Below, piece after piece: positions 10,173-23,713 of a stretch of 64,000 bases of DNA. This DNA is from Clavelina lepadiformis (Eukaryota; Chordata; Ascidiacea; Aplousobranchia; Clavelinidae). The notes under the pieces are model-generated. The model did no database searches. It saw nothing but the letters and a program-made list of their open reading frames with translations, and was not told where the DNA came from. Location: the NCBI RefSeq assembly GCF_947623445.1, contig NC_135241.1:3970501-4034500 (forward strand), read 5' to 3'. Positions within the stretch are counted from its first letter, which is position 1. Each line of letters starts with the position of its first letter. A program made the translations under genes and the position numbers.

Positions 10173-10611
10173 TAAAGATTTTCTAATGCTCAAAAGCCGA
10201 TAATTTTGTATTTTTAGCCTTTAGGTGAATGTTTAAGGCTGGGAAGATTTATTTGGCTAGCAGCCAATTTGCGAGCAAAGTTTGTTTATTTGACATATTC
10301 TGCTCCGAGTTTTATAGAAAAATAGTAATTCTGTCTGCAGTTAACAATGTGACCTGAGTCAATTTTGGAATAATGTTTCTGTGTACAAATTTGCAAAATT
10401 AAAAATTTTTAATGTCGTTAAATTTATTTCATTCCTAAAAAAAGCAAACACCAAGCAATTGAGATAAATAAGATTAAAGCAATTGGTTAAACGCTAAGAA
10501 AAGTTGCGCAATAAAGGAAGATCTAAAATGATGTAAAAATATTTGTTGACTTTCCCTGACAAATCAGCAAATTGCACACAATGTTAACTGAAGGTGCAAA
10601 GATCATTGTTT
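10173..10611. other. convergent 3' flanks of RARS2 and NUDT12
   Basis: AT-rich 3' untranslated sequence between two converging genes. An AATAAAG stretch directly overlaps the end of RARS2 and could act as its poly(A) signal. Nothing else was seen. Confidence 0.4.
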
Positions 10612-12685
<2,074 letters not shown>

Positions 12686-14412
12686 GTTAGAAAATTAATG
12701 CTATGCAACAAAAAGTTTCCTGCATAGTAATGCAGGATTAAAACCTACTCTAATCCCAATATATGATGTTTATGCGCAGATGAATTCCTCAACTAATCTT
12801 GATGCCGCAATAATCCAAAACACGAAATAAAAAAAACAAAGTACTCGTATGGAAAATTAATTAATTAATGCTAGTGCAATTTTTGTGCTTCTATTTTTGA
12901 TTAGTATGATTATAATTTCATTGTAGGTATATTTACACAGTCCTACTAACAACTAAAACCAGGACAGTCCTCAGTAGTAACCTGAAACTTAATTAAACCA
13001 CTTTTTATTGCATTCCAGATTTTATTGATTACCATTCTGCAACATTGAACAATATTCAGCGTTAAACATCATTCACAAAATCACTGATTAAATGGTCATC
13101 TAGTCCCTGGATGGAATAATCTTTAAGAGAACCAAATCACTGCTCTGATTTTCCTTATCTTGCTTTTCCAAACTCAGCAGTGCCACTGACTTTAAGTACT
13201 GGCAGACAGCATTGATTAGGTTTGTGGTGACAAATCCAAAAAAACTTCTTAATGGAAAGTAGCTTCAGAGTTTTCTTGATGGAGCTAACATTAATACAAC
13301 GATCAATAGTTTTGGTGACGCAGGACAAGCATGACTTAAAATGAAAGTTCTTGTGGTTTATAGGCAGAATTGGTATAAAACAGCAACACCAGGTAGTGCA
13401 CTTTACATAGTTGCCAAAGTTGCATCTTTTATCTAACATTGATTAACTTTTATGAACAATTTATAGCAGTCCACCTACCGAGACATGCTGTAATCACTAT
13501 CTCATTTTAACCTCCTTAAGAGTCCTTATCCTGTAAGAATTTTGTATTTCTGAAATATATATACGTAAGTTTTAACAGATGCAGCAAGATTTCATATTAC
13601 AGTAAAGTATAGATATTCAAATTTTGGGTACAACAATATCTATGTTGATAGTGCAGACACAAGAAAAATATTAGTACATAGACCGGTTTCAAAACTGAGG
13701 CTCTAGTAACCCGTTTAGTAATATTAGCTTTATTAAACATTGTAGGGTTATAGTCATAAACGTGACTGCATAACCAAATTTTAACATAAAAAAAAACTAC
13801 TGATAGTAAGTACTAAGAAAATATGTGACACTAAAGTCTGAATAAAATTATGCCAATAAAAAAAATCAGATTTCTATTGACGTCACTAAATATAATGTTT
13901 ACAAACAAACACTTTTAGTTGTAACTGCATATCTCGGACAATAAACCACATTTAAATGATTTTACACAAAAAACTATTAAACAGAAGTGCTAGGATAGAG
14001 CAGGGTGCCTCTAAAACAAATACAGTACACAACGCTGGTAGCAATTGAAACGATCAAACAAAAACAATATTGCAATTAAGACAGTGCATTAAAAATAAAA
14101 CAAGGTATATTAATATTTGAGTCAAAGTGGTATATAAATGTTTCGACCTATTCTGGCAAAACACATTTTAAATCTACTCTGGATTGTTTAGTCTCTAATC
14201 TTCAAAATGGTATCCCGGGGTACATTGTATAAACAAAAGTAACCTTGTAAACATTGGGCACTGGTATTCAGAAGAACCCATTACAGCAGGAATACATCCT
14301 ATACCGAGCAATTTCAAACAAAATTTAAGCAAAAACACTAACCTATTACTGTAGTGAAGTTATTTAATTTCTTCTGATAAGAAATAATACAATTTAAAAT
14401 AACATCAGTTTT
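12686..14412. other. NUDT12 upstream and SLC25A3 3' flank; no gene seen
   Basis: AT-rich, 1.7 kb. A minus-strand frame at 13155-13439 codes a Cys-rich 94-residue peptide that resembles nothing known; it has no supporting splice or context signal and is not called. The part next to 14413 is the likely 3' untranslated region of SLC25A3. Confidence 0.35.
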
Positions 14413-15456
14413 TCAATCTTGTGTTACCTGTTTTCGTTTTAAACTTTCAGGCATTTCTGGTGGAGGCGGTCGTGGAAGTTTAAAATACACTTTAACTGAA
14501 TCATAAATAAACCATTGTAGCGCAGTAATTATGCCAATCATGAGTATACGTGGCATTAGGCCCTTCCAAACTCCGTATGGCCCCAGTTTTTTCAGTGCTT
14601 CCATGGCTGAACTTCCGCTGTCTTTATTTAAGACAGAAACAATGGAGTCTGATGGATGTGAGACAACTGCACAAAATACACCCGCTATGTATCCAGCCAC
14701 AAATGTAACAACCAATTGCTCGGATTTGCTGCATTCGGATCTTGGTTTTGGGACAACATACTTATAAAATGCTTCAACCGTGCGTTCAAAACAAGCAAAC
14801 TTCATCATGGTGTATGGAATCTGCCTGCCCCACAATGGTGTAAGACCTTTATAAAACGCATAAATCCCCTCTTTAGCTCTCATCTTTGGAAATGCTTCAC
14901 GCAAGGTCTTGGCAAAAGTTGGATTCAGTTGCATGCGAACTTTACAAGCCTCCATTGGTGCGAGCGCTATGTCCGCAAAAAACTCACAAGACGCACTGGC
15001 AGCTAAGTATAGTGAGGTCCGCCACAGATAAGCATTTTCTGGTCCCAGAATACCACTGTATAGGGATTTAAATACCTCGTATAAGCCAAATTTGCACAAG
15101 CCCTGCATGGAGTAACCAATCAAGGTCGGCGCCCATCCTCTTCCGAGACCACGCACTCCCTCCTCACGAATAACGACTTTGAATCCATTGATGGTGTTTT
15201 TGTATTTTTCTGGCTCCGTTTGTATTCGACACTTTACAAGGTCAAGAGGTACACACGCAGTATGCGTTAATCCACAGCTTAAGATCCCAGCGAACCCGCA
15301 TAGAGTGTAAAATTTTGTGGAACCAAACTCACAGCAGTACCCTTCGTCCGTTACAGTGTCTGGTATTTTCACGCTTTGGTCAACTTCAGCTGCACAGTTT
15401 ACTTTGAACGTGGGCGTCTGAAAAGGATTTTGTTTTCCCAGCAATAAATCTAACAT
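14413..15456 (-). CDS. SLC25A3: Mitochondrial phosphate carrier
   Basis: A 347-residue mitochondrial carrier protein in one exon. It imports phosphate with a proton across the inner membrane for ATP synthesis. Three carrier repeats are visible. The signature motifs are PLDLVKCRIQ, PMEACKVRMQ and PSDSIVSVLN; the last is the atypical third motif characteristic of SLC25A3. Other family marks are GWAPTLIGYSMQGLCKFGLY and ARLAPMEA-like residues. The frame can be read upstream to a TTG at 15474, but the first ATG is 15456, one base after a possible CTACAG acceptor, so this start is preferred. The vertebrate gene has several introns; here there are none. NUDT12 lies downstream on the same strand. 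Confidence 0.95.
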   Translation of the reverse strand: MLDLLLGKQNPFQTPTFKVNCAAEVDQSVKIPDTVTDEGYCCEFGSTKFYTLCGFAGILSCGLTHTACVPLDLVKCRIQTEPEKYKNTINGFKVVIREEGVRGLGRGWAPTLIGYSMQGLCKFGLYEVFKSLYSGILGPENAYLWRTSLYLAASASCEFFADIALAPMEACKVRMQLNPTFAKTLREAFPKMRAKEGIYAFYKGLTPLWGRQIPYTMMKFACFERTVEAFYKYVVPKPRSECSKSEQLVVTFVAGYIAGVFCAVVSHPSDSIVSVLNKDSGSSAMEALKKLGPYGVWKGLMPRILMIGIITALQWFIYDSVKVYFKLPRPPPPEMPESLKRKQVTQD

Positions 15457-17312
15457 ACTGTAGTTTATTTTCAAGCTAGCCCCTAAACCTTTTGATTACA
15501 ATGTCTAACCGTTAAAAGTGACTTTGAATTTTTACTAGAAACTGTAGTTTACTAAGTGATAACAGTATGCAACCTAAGCTTACATACAAGTTTTAACCTT
15601 TGACCAGTCCAAGCGCGTTGTGTGTGATCATCGAGGCGTACACGCGTTCGTGTAATCATTGTTCATATCATTTTAGCGCTCGGTCAAAGCAAACTTTAAT
15701 GTAATGATGATATATATACCACTCGTCTTCTGAGCCGACGATAATACGTCTGCACAAGCAAATACATGTAACTTACGTTGTTTATTAGGAGATAAACGGC
15801 GTTTTAAAACTAGTAAGGTATTCATATAACACCATTAACCGCACTAGGCATATGAAGAAGATATAAATCACTCTGGTACATATAATACACGCAAACATGC
15901 GAGTGTGACCGATAATAATGGAGTATCAAAGAATACTGTAAAAAACTTTTAAAGTTGCAAAACGAAAAAGACAATCATGCATCATACCATCACATTTAAA
16001 AAGTAGTTGGTATTACGTCACACTTATGTTTGTCACCAAAGGCCGTAGACTTATTGTTGCATCAGCTGGCACGCTTATGTCAAAAAGTACACGGTAGTCA
16101 GCACAATAAATACTGCTTGAAGTACTTGCTGGTATAAGAGGCAGACAATTGTATATACAAGCAGGATGACCTTATAATAACTACAGTAGTTGAAAAAAAA
16201 TTTTGTAGCCTATATCTTCATTCAACTAATGCAGGATTTTCGGCAAGATACCAAAAACACTGCAACGGCGCAAGAAAATATCCCTAGGCCTAAATATCGC
16301 TGCTAGTCTCAGATAAACATTAGTGTTGTAACTTGTAATGACTCGATTCAGAAGTCCTACATGACTTGAATTGATTCGAGTCAGGGTCCAAAGTTACATG
16401 AGTCATCTCATGACAGTTGTGACGTTAAAAAATGGAGCTTTGATAACTAAGTCGAATAATTTTCAAAAACCTAAACTTTTCCGAAAAAAGCACAGCAAAC
16501 CGGCGTAGTGCCAAAATCCGTTCCCTCGTTGTGACGTCATAAATTCAAATCCAATTTTGGTTTTGACTCAGCAGAAAAAGAGCTGCAATCTGACTAGCGG
16601 CTAGCGCAGTTGGCCGAGTTCGGGTATTGAACACTTCGTCCTCCATTTCTTCTAAGGCCTTAGATCTCGGCAGTACTTTTTAACAAGACAAGAGTTATGA
16701 TGGATATAGATACGGATAACTGCCAAGCAAAATATAGTTGTTTCACTTGTTTGTTAGTTTAAGCTTATTCATAGTTATTTGGTTGTCTATTCAGTGTAAA
16801 CGTGACAGTTCACGCAGTTATTATGAAGATGTTATCCAAACTTTCAACTACAATTTTCAATTTTGCTGAATATGCCAATGTTTAATATTCAATATTCTAA
16901 CTGCACTAGCACTTGTTTTCTGCTGATCAAAACCCATTAATGAATGAATCAATCAGAATGAAATTAATAAAGTCAGAATGGGGGGACAGGTTTTGGGCGG
17001 GTGACAGGTTTTGGCGCTACATCAGGCTAATTTGGAGACAGCCATGACGTTACGATAACCAATTTAATGCTAGGCCTATGCATTGTGTGACGTCAGAAAA
17101 AATGATTTGGTTTCAACACTGATAAACATTCTATAATTTTGTTTCGAATTGCAGTTCATTGGGAGGCAAACGTTTGCTAATGATATGGTTAAGTTATTAT
17201 AGTAGATTTTAGATCAAAATTTATGCAATAACAACATCCAGAACAGCAAAAGCTATTTACTAACCTGTGTCTACTTTTTAGAAAAATTTACAATGGATTC
17301 AAAAGTTATTAG
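15457..17312. other. intergenic, repeat fragments
   Basis: About 1.9 kb between divergent genes SLC25A3 and the decarboxylase. Near 16322-16410 there is a GTTGTAACTTGTAATGACTC stretch with inverted GACTTGA / TTGATTCGAGTC words, which looks like the edge of a small hAT-type repeat; no second end was found. No coding region is recognisable. Confidence 0.35.
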
Positions 17313-17857
17313 TAGGGCAACCAAAAGTCAATATGGTCAATTTTTTTTAACCTGCCCAGAATGTTATCAAACAAGCACAAAACAAATTTCAGCTTTGTAC
17401 GACGTGTGGTATAGAAGTTATTAGGTCAAATAAAGTCAAAATGTTACGTTAGGTCAAAATACGGTCAAATTGTTTCTTTAGGTCTTTTTTTTAGGTCAAA
17501 ATCTATTAAACTTGTAATTTTGTAACCATTTTGTAATATTATTCTTCCGTTTTTCTCTTTTCTTGTACCGCAAACAATTCCAGTGCCGCAAATTTTACTT
17601 AGAACCAAAGCCACAAAGAGAGGGAAGGCTTTTCAGCGAGTTTGGTGACGTCACGATGTGACGGCATTGCATTTGAAACTGCAAGTTGTCAATCTTAATA
17701 CGCAGAAACGAAAAAAAGTCAACACTAGAAAAGCATTTTGTCATTTTTAGGTCAAAAAAAGGTCAAAATTTAAACTTTTTAGGTCAAAATGAGGTCAAAA
17801 TTTGCAAATTTTAAGGTCAAAATTTAAACTTTTTAGGTCAAAAAACTGGTTGCCCTA
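17313..17857. mobile_element. hAT-like non-autonomous element with AGGTCAAAA arrays
   Basis: Starts TAGGGCAACCA and ends with its complement TGGTTGCCCTA. It is flanked on both sides by the perfect 8-base duplication GTTATTAG (17305-17312 and 17858-17865), the target size of hAT elements. Both subterminal regions contain many copies of AGGTCAAAA (about 17390-17510 and 17755-17845). This 545-base element has no transposase. It ends 129 bases before the first recognised exon of the decarboxylase gene. Confidence 0.8.
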
Positions 17858-18025
17858 GTTATTAGTGAAGAACTCAAACATGAAGAAGAAAACCGCACGG
17901 TTTGCATAAATCAATTATGACTGATAACCAGCGTGGATATTATTTAAGGAAACTTAATTTTAACTTCAGATTTTACATTATTTCAGGATGAGCATTCTCT
18001 TTTCAAGTCTGACATTTTTCCACCG

Positions 18026-21000
18026 ATGGGATTAGAACCGTCCGAATTCCGGGAAGCGGCTCATTGCATGATAGACAAGATAATTGATTATCATGAGGGT
18101 CTGAAAAGCGGCGGGCACCCTATCCCTGCAGTTGAACCAGGTAGACCTAAATATCTGATCAAACCACTCATTGATGGTGTAATGTTTTTGACCTATGGTG
18201 ATGTCCTAAATTGAGATAATAGGGTACTCTCTTTGTTTCTGTGGTTAGTAATACAATCATAAACTATCGCAACAAATGCGACTTTTTCCTGTAAGTGTAA
18301 TATACCTTTTAATATTAACTTAAAGTAAACAATTATTAATAGTGTGTATAGCAGGATCAATAAACGTGGCGTAGAATCCGTTGCCAATTTCATTTTAGCT
18401 ATTTGGACTTCAGTTGAAGTTAGATTTAGATTGGAAGGCAGATTTAGGTTATTCTGTCATAACAGTACGTTGGGATAACAAGAAACCTTGAAAAACATTT
18501 AACATTTTTTACGTTGAAAAAGTGATAGCCAATCCGTTATCGTATAAAAATCAGCGTTGAAACAAATTGTTGCACTGCATATAAAGGGTTTATGAAAGAA
18601 CGCTTGCCGAGTGCTGGACCAGAAAATAAAGAACTTTGGCAAACTGTTTTTGATGATGTTGAAAACGTTGTGCTTGATGGTTCAGTGCATTGGTTGTCAT
18701 CAAACAATTATGGCTTTTTTCCAACTGGAATAAGCTATCCGTCAATACTCGCAGACATTCTTTGTTCCTCGACGGCAAATGTCGGTTTGACATGGGTATG
18801 AAAACTTAGTTTGCAATTACAGTTACTGTATTTGTTAGTTTGTGTTGCGACTGCACCGGTATGTTTCGTCAAGACCAAAATGAACTCACGCTAAAAGACC
18901 TTTCACTTTTGTAGCAGCATGGTTGTGTTATCACTATTTGAGTCTAAATTGTATTTGCAAAAAGCGTGTTTACCATGACGCGCTTATTCCGTTTTAACTT
19001 CATCATTAACAAACATCACGTAAAACACTGAAAGAATTATCGTTCCTTGTATAGGCAACGTCACCGAGTTGCACTGAACTTGAAACCAATATGATGGACT
19101 GGCTGGCAAAAGCGATTAATCTACCAGACTGCTTCCTTCACAATGGAAAGGGGCCTGGAGGCGGTGTAATTCAAGGTGTAAATTTGTACAAACCAGTTAA
19201 TAGTTGTACGAAAATACCGCGTTGGCATTGCTAAAATGTTATGCTTAATTCTACCATAAAACATTGCGACAGGAAGTGCCAGCGAAGCCATTTTAATGAC
19301 GTTGCTAGCGGCACGCAGTAAAGTGATGCAAAAAGAGTTGTCACGTGATCCGAAACAAAGCATTCACGAAATAACTTCACGCATGGTTGCCTACGCTTCT
19401 AAATGCAGCCACTCTTGTGTAGAGAGAACCAGTAAGTAATCAAATGTTTGCTGTTAGGATAATTATTTGATTTTTTAATTTTGTTTAGTCAAATTCCCAG
19501 TTAATTATACTCATTTAGGCTACAATAATATACTGTTGCTGAATGTTTTGTATATTCGATGTAGGCCTACATCTTTCTATGGTAACATATCTTGCTTGCA
19601 TCATGTCGTTTTCAATTTATTAGGTCAAGTAGCGCTGGTACCAATACGACTATTGGATGTGGACGAAAATATTTCCATACGTGGATCAGTTTTACAAAAA
19701 GCTATCGAAGAAGACCGAAGACAAAGAAAGATACCCGTGTTTGTAAGCATCAATTCGCTAATTCTGCTGAGATTCGTTTAACATTTTCTTTCTTGTGCTG
19801 TATCCTTGTTTTGATTGTTATGATTTTTAGGTATGCGCCACCTTAGGAGCTACTGTTTCTTGTACCTACGACAATTTAATGGAAATGGGCCCCATCTGTA
19901 AGTCGAGAGATTCTGCTAACTGAGCGTCTTGTTGGGGTAGTGAACTGTTGTTAATTATGGCTTGATCAATTCATTGTTCGCTAATCTGACTCCATTGATA
20001 GCGCATTCATTAACCCCTGATAGCCTAGTTAAGCATCACAGTACCAGAACCAAACTGTTAATGTCTTGAATAATCATTTATTATTGGTTCTCAACGAAAC
20101 GGTTACACTTTTCAGAGCACAGAATAAAGCTGTGTTTAGTAGACTGTAAAATCACGGACTCTCAATGTCGGACTAACGCGTTGAACGCTGTAGTACGAAT
20201 GACATAAATCGGAAGTAATCAAAACGCGCATACTAAACACGGCCAAAATATAGTACAGCGCTTATTCTCAAACACACGAAATAAAGCACTAATAACATTA
20301 TAATATCATCAGATCTGCACGAGAATTCCGTAGGAATAAGGGCTAATTATGACAATTAGCACAAGATAATATAATCGTATCCTATCGTTTTGTTATATAT
20401 GTTGCATAGAAATCCTTGTTGAACACTGTTTTACTATTATTTCTTAGAGAAATTACAACTGTGATTGGAAATTATATTTTAACGTTCAGGTGAAAAGGAA
20501 CAAATTTGGTTGCATGTTGATGCTGCCTACGCGGGTAGCGCTCTTTTGTGTCCAGAGCATCGGTATATTGCACACGGTCTCCAGGTTTGTCTATGTTGTG
20601 CAATTAACACCATTTCACGTACCCAATGTGACAAAATTTTGCGCTTAATACTCTGTATAGCGACTCAGCTCGTAAAGCACTAAAATGATTATGTTTTGCA
20701 TCATTTGTTCAGCACGTCACGTCATTCAACTTCAGCCCTAATAAATGGATGATGGTAAATCTCGACTGCTCTGCACTTTGGTACGTGACTGGTTGATAAA
20801 GTTTAGCATCTGCTGTTTATACTTCTAACGACTTATTAACTAACGTTTTTCTTTGTCATCAGAAGCTATATTATTATTTTACCATACATACAAACTGTTT
20901 CACTGTTAATCATGATTTTCTGTAGGGTGCGTAATAGCCTGGACATGGAAAATTCTTTGAACGTCAATCCCGTTTATTTTCAGCATAAAAAACAGTCAAA

Positions 21001-21742
21001 TACAATCGACTACAGGGTAAATTTTCAATGTAGATTGTAACAGATTCATCCTTTAAAGTTTATTACTTACAAAACATTTCCAGGTTTCGTTTTATCGGTT
21101 CCAGCATTGGCAGGTTTCATTGGGAAGACGCTTTCGTTCGATTAAGGCTAAGCTGTGGTTCGTCATGCGCATGATTGGGTTGGAAGGTTTGAGGCATCAC
21201 GTCAGAAAAGGAGTCGGTCAAGCAAAGTTATTTGAGGAGTTAGTTCGGTCAGATAACAGATTTCAAGTTTTATTTCCAGTGACGCTTGGGCTCGTCTGCT
21301 TTCGCTTGTGTTTCCCGCACGCAACACTTGAGGTAGACTCTACTGTATCTGCATAAGAGAAACACTACAAAGGAAAACTAGTTACGATTCATTCGAGATT
21401 TTTTTTAAAGAATTTTATTAGCTGCTTTCATAATGCATCAATTAAATTTAAATGATTCAACTTCGATGAACGCTGTTGTCGTTATTTTATTATAAGCTAC
21501 TTCTGATTCCTGATAGTAATCGCCGTGTGTCTTCTTGTTTGCAGAAAATAAATGACCTGAACTTGAAGTTACGTGAAGAGATAGAAAAGGATCGCCAATA
21601 CGTGCTCACACCGTCGACTGTTAATGAAGTTTATTTTCTACGATTTTCGGCGGGTATGAACTTCTGCAATGAGGAAAGTGTCAGGAGATGCTGGGAGCAT
21701 GTTCAGGAAAAGTCGGACTTGGTATTAAAATCAAAGATTTAA
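18026..21742 (+). CDS. Group II PLP decarboxylase (aromatic L-amino acid / histidine decarboxylase family)
   Basis: Eleven exons: 18026(17987)-18140, 18587-18795, 19055-19175, 19273-19431, 19624-19742, 19831-19897, 20490-20584, 20713-20780, 20926-21016, 21105-21332 and 21545-21742; phases agree, 489 residues (human DDC 480). These cytosolic enzymes make biogenic amines (dopamine, serotonin, histamine). Visible: His195 of SHSCVER (stacks on PLP; His means decarboxylase rather than aldehyde synthase), Asp274 of HVDAAYAG, and PLP lysine Lys306 in SPNKW. Gly355 in LGRRFRS is DDC-like (Ser in HDC), but KWMMV and VNPVYFQH are HDC-like, so the substrate is left open. Odd: Asn before the lysine (His in DDC, Ser in HDC) and two extra residues after RRFRSIK. 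Exon 1 opens at acceptor 17986 and its frame is open upstream of ATG 18026, so an earlier exon is possible. Confidence 0.9.
19911..20364 (+). repeat. dispersed ~0.5-kb repeat, copy 1 (in decarboxylase intron 6)
   Basis: Closely similar along its length, in the same orientation, to 22132-22639. Shared words include GTTGGGG near the start, AACCCCTGATAGCCTAGTTA, TTATTGGTTCTCAACGAAAC and TTCAGAGCACAGAATAAAGC in the middle, and GAATTCCGTAGGAATAAGGG near the end. The 3' end carries GCTAATTATGACAATTAGC, a short palindrome. No transposase or clear terminal inverted repeat was found. It occupies most of the 592-base intron between exons 6 and 7. Confidence 0.8.
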
Positions 21743-21849
21743 CCAGAAGAGCAATATCAAAGCGTGACACGTGAAGTTGTATTTCATGTACTTCATTGCC
21801 TTTGTGTAACAAGAAATAATTTGCGTTTATTTCTTTTGACCTTTTAGGA

Positions 21850-22007
21850 CAGGGATGTCCAACCTGCGGCCCGCTAGTCATTTTCACTCCAAAAGTATGT
21901 ACCTACTTTATGCACCCATTTTTCTTGAAATTTAATAGGTTCTGCGGCCCATTGAATTATTTCAAGTGACAATGCGGCCCACTATAATAAAAGGTTGGAC
22001 ATCCCTG
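21850..22007. mobile_element. hAT-type MITE, 158 bases
   Basis: Terminal inverted repeats CAGGGATGTCCAACC are followed by GCGGCCC-rich subtermini. The 8-base target duplication TTTTAGGA is perfect (21842-21849 and 22008-22015). It lies about 110 bases after the decarboxylase stop codon, so it may be in the 3' untranslated region. Confidence 0.88.
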
Positions 22008-22131
22008 TTTTAGGATCTCTTAAATTTTTCCAAAATAACTTAATTCCTGTAGACTGCAGTTTTTACGTCGATTTTTCACACAAACGTTCCACTTTTTCTT
22101 TTGGCTTTCACCAGACTAATGTCTGGTTGAA

Positions 22132-22639
22132 ATTATGCTAACCGGGCGTATTGTTGGGGTTGTGAACTGTTTTTAATTATAATATTATATATAATTATTG
22201 TTTGATCGATTGTTCGCTAATCTGACTCCATTGATAGCGCATTCATTAACCCCTGATAGCCTAGTTAAGCATCACAGTACCAGAACCAAACTGTCAATGT
22301 CTTGAATAATCATTTATTATTGGTTCTCAACGAAACGGTTACACTTTTCAGAGCACAGAATAAAGCTTCATTCGGTAGGCTATAGCCTACTATATATTAC
22401 AGACTGTCCATACCAGAACTGACGAGTTAAGCGCTGTAGTACTAATAACATAATTTGCAAGTAATCAAAACCGGGTCACCGGGTCGCATAAACTAGACAC
22501 AGACAAAATATAGTACAGCGCTTATTGTTAAACACAAGAAATAAAGCCTGATAAATGATAAAATTAAATCAATCATAATATCATCTGATCTACACGAGAA
22601 TTCCGTAGGAATAAGGGCTAATTATGACAATTAGCACAA
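22132..22639 (+). repeat. dispersed ~0.5-kb repeat, copy 2
   Basis: Second copy of the repeat at 19911-20364, same orientation, downstream of the decarboxylase gene. It is about 50 bases longer and contains extra bases in the middle (around 22370-22410). Confidence 0.8.
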
Positions 22640-23713
22640 AATCTCGTCATGTAAAAATGGGTTAACTGCAAACCATAGATTGGTTTGATCAACGATATAA
22701 AGTTTAAACTTCAACGATATAAACTTCTTTATATCGTTGGTTTGATTGTAATGAACAATTAGTAGGACTATATTACGTTTATTTATGCCGGATAAAGTTT
22801 TATCACGGGCCAAGCTCCCTTCGCTGGGACTCCACCTGTACCTATGGGCCTGAAGCCTGACCTAATCTTAACACTGCCAATTCAATTTATTTCATCAATC
22901 ATTACTACATGATGATTATAAGCATTTCAATCATTATGCAATTTAGGATCATTTTTGAAAAGCTGAAAGCCAAATCGACCTAATAAAACTGTATATAGCT
23001 TCTGAGAACTAAACTACCTGGAGCTTGTTTAATTAGAAACGCCTCTTGTAATAATTAGTCAATCTTACATTACCGAAAAAAAAACTGTTCAACACGAACA
23101 CTTACAACAGCAACTTTCCATTGATCTGATATGCGCTTGAACCATGCTCGACCAACAACCCTGGTGACGTCACATAATTAATCAACAAGGACCGACTCGA
23201 ATCAAGTCTTTAAAGAAATTTTTTCCTGCAAAAAGTGGCTTGAGTCGAGTCATTAAGCCTCTGGTTTTCAAAGCCATATAAATAACGCATTTTGTACAAG
23301 TGTTATAAGTAACTGATCAACCAACTGCCATCCTGGAGTAATGATTAGGTATGAAATATTCTACATTGAAAATTTAGTTTATGTAATGAAAATTGAAGTT
23401 ATTCTACAAATGCAGAAACTGCACCAATTTGGGGAATTATCACCTTATTGGTATACCAAATATCTTATGTAGTAAAATTTGATTTTATAAACAAGGCACA
23501 ACTTTACCTAACTGCAACATTATATAACAGTGGCTTTAATATTACACAACAGTGGACTTCTGCTGAAGAAAACGGGAAAGAATAGTAAAATGAGGCAGAG
23601 AAAGGAAAGCTAAAATGTCAGCAAATGTTGAAGACATACAAGCAAAGTCAAGAATTGCGATGAACGATGACATTCTTAGACCCTGTACTTTGGTGACCCT
23701 TTACTCTTAACAC
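22640..23713. other. intergenic, no gene seen
   Basis: Contains a short hairpin at about 22684-22741 built from CAACGATATAAAG and its complement. A fragment at 23190-23260 has ACTCGAATCAAGTC / TTGAGTCGAGTCA words like those near 16340. The part next to 23714 is the likely 3' flank of the ENDOD1-like gene. Confidence 0.35.

Noticed and set aside
13155-13439. Cys-rich 94-codon minus-strand frame
   Set aside because: No homology, no acceptor or donor, and AT-rich 3' flank context; probably chance.
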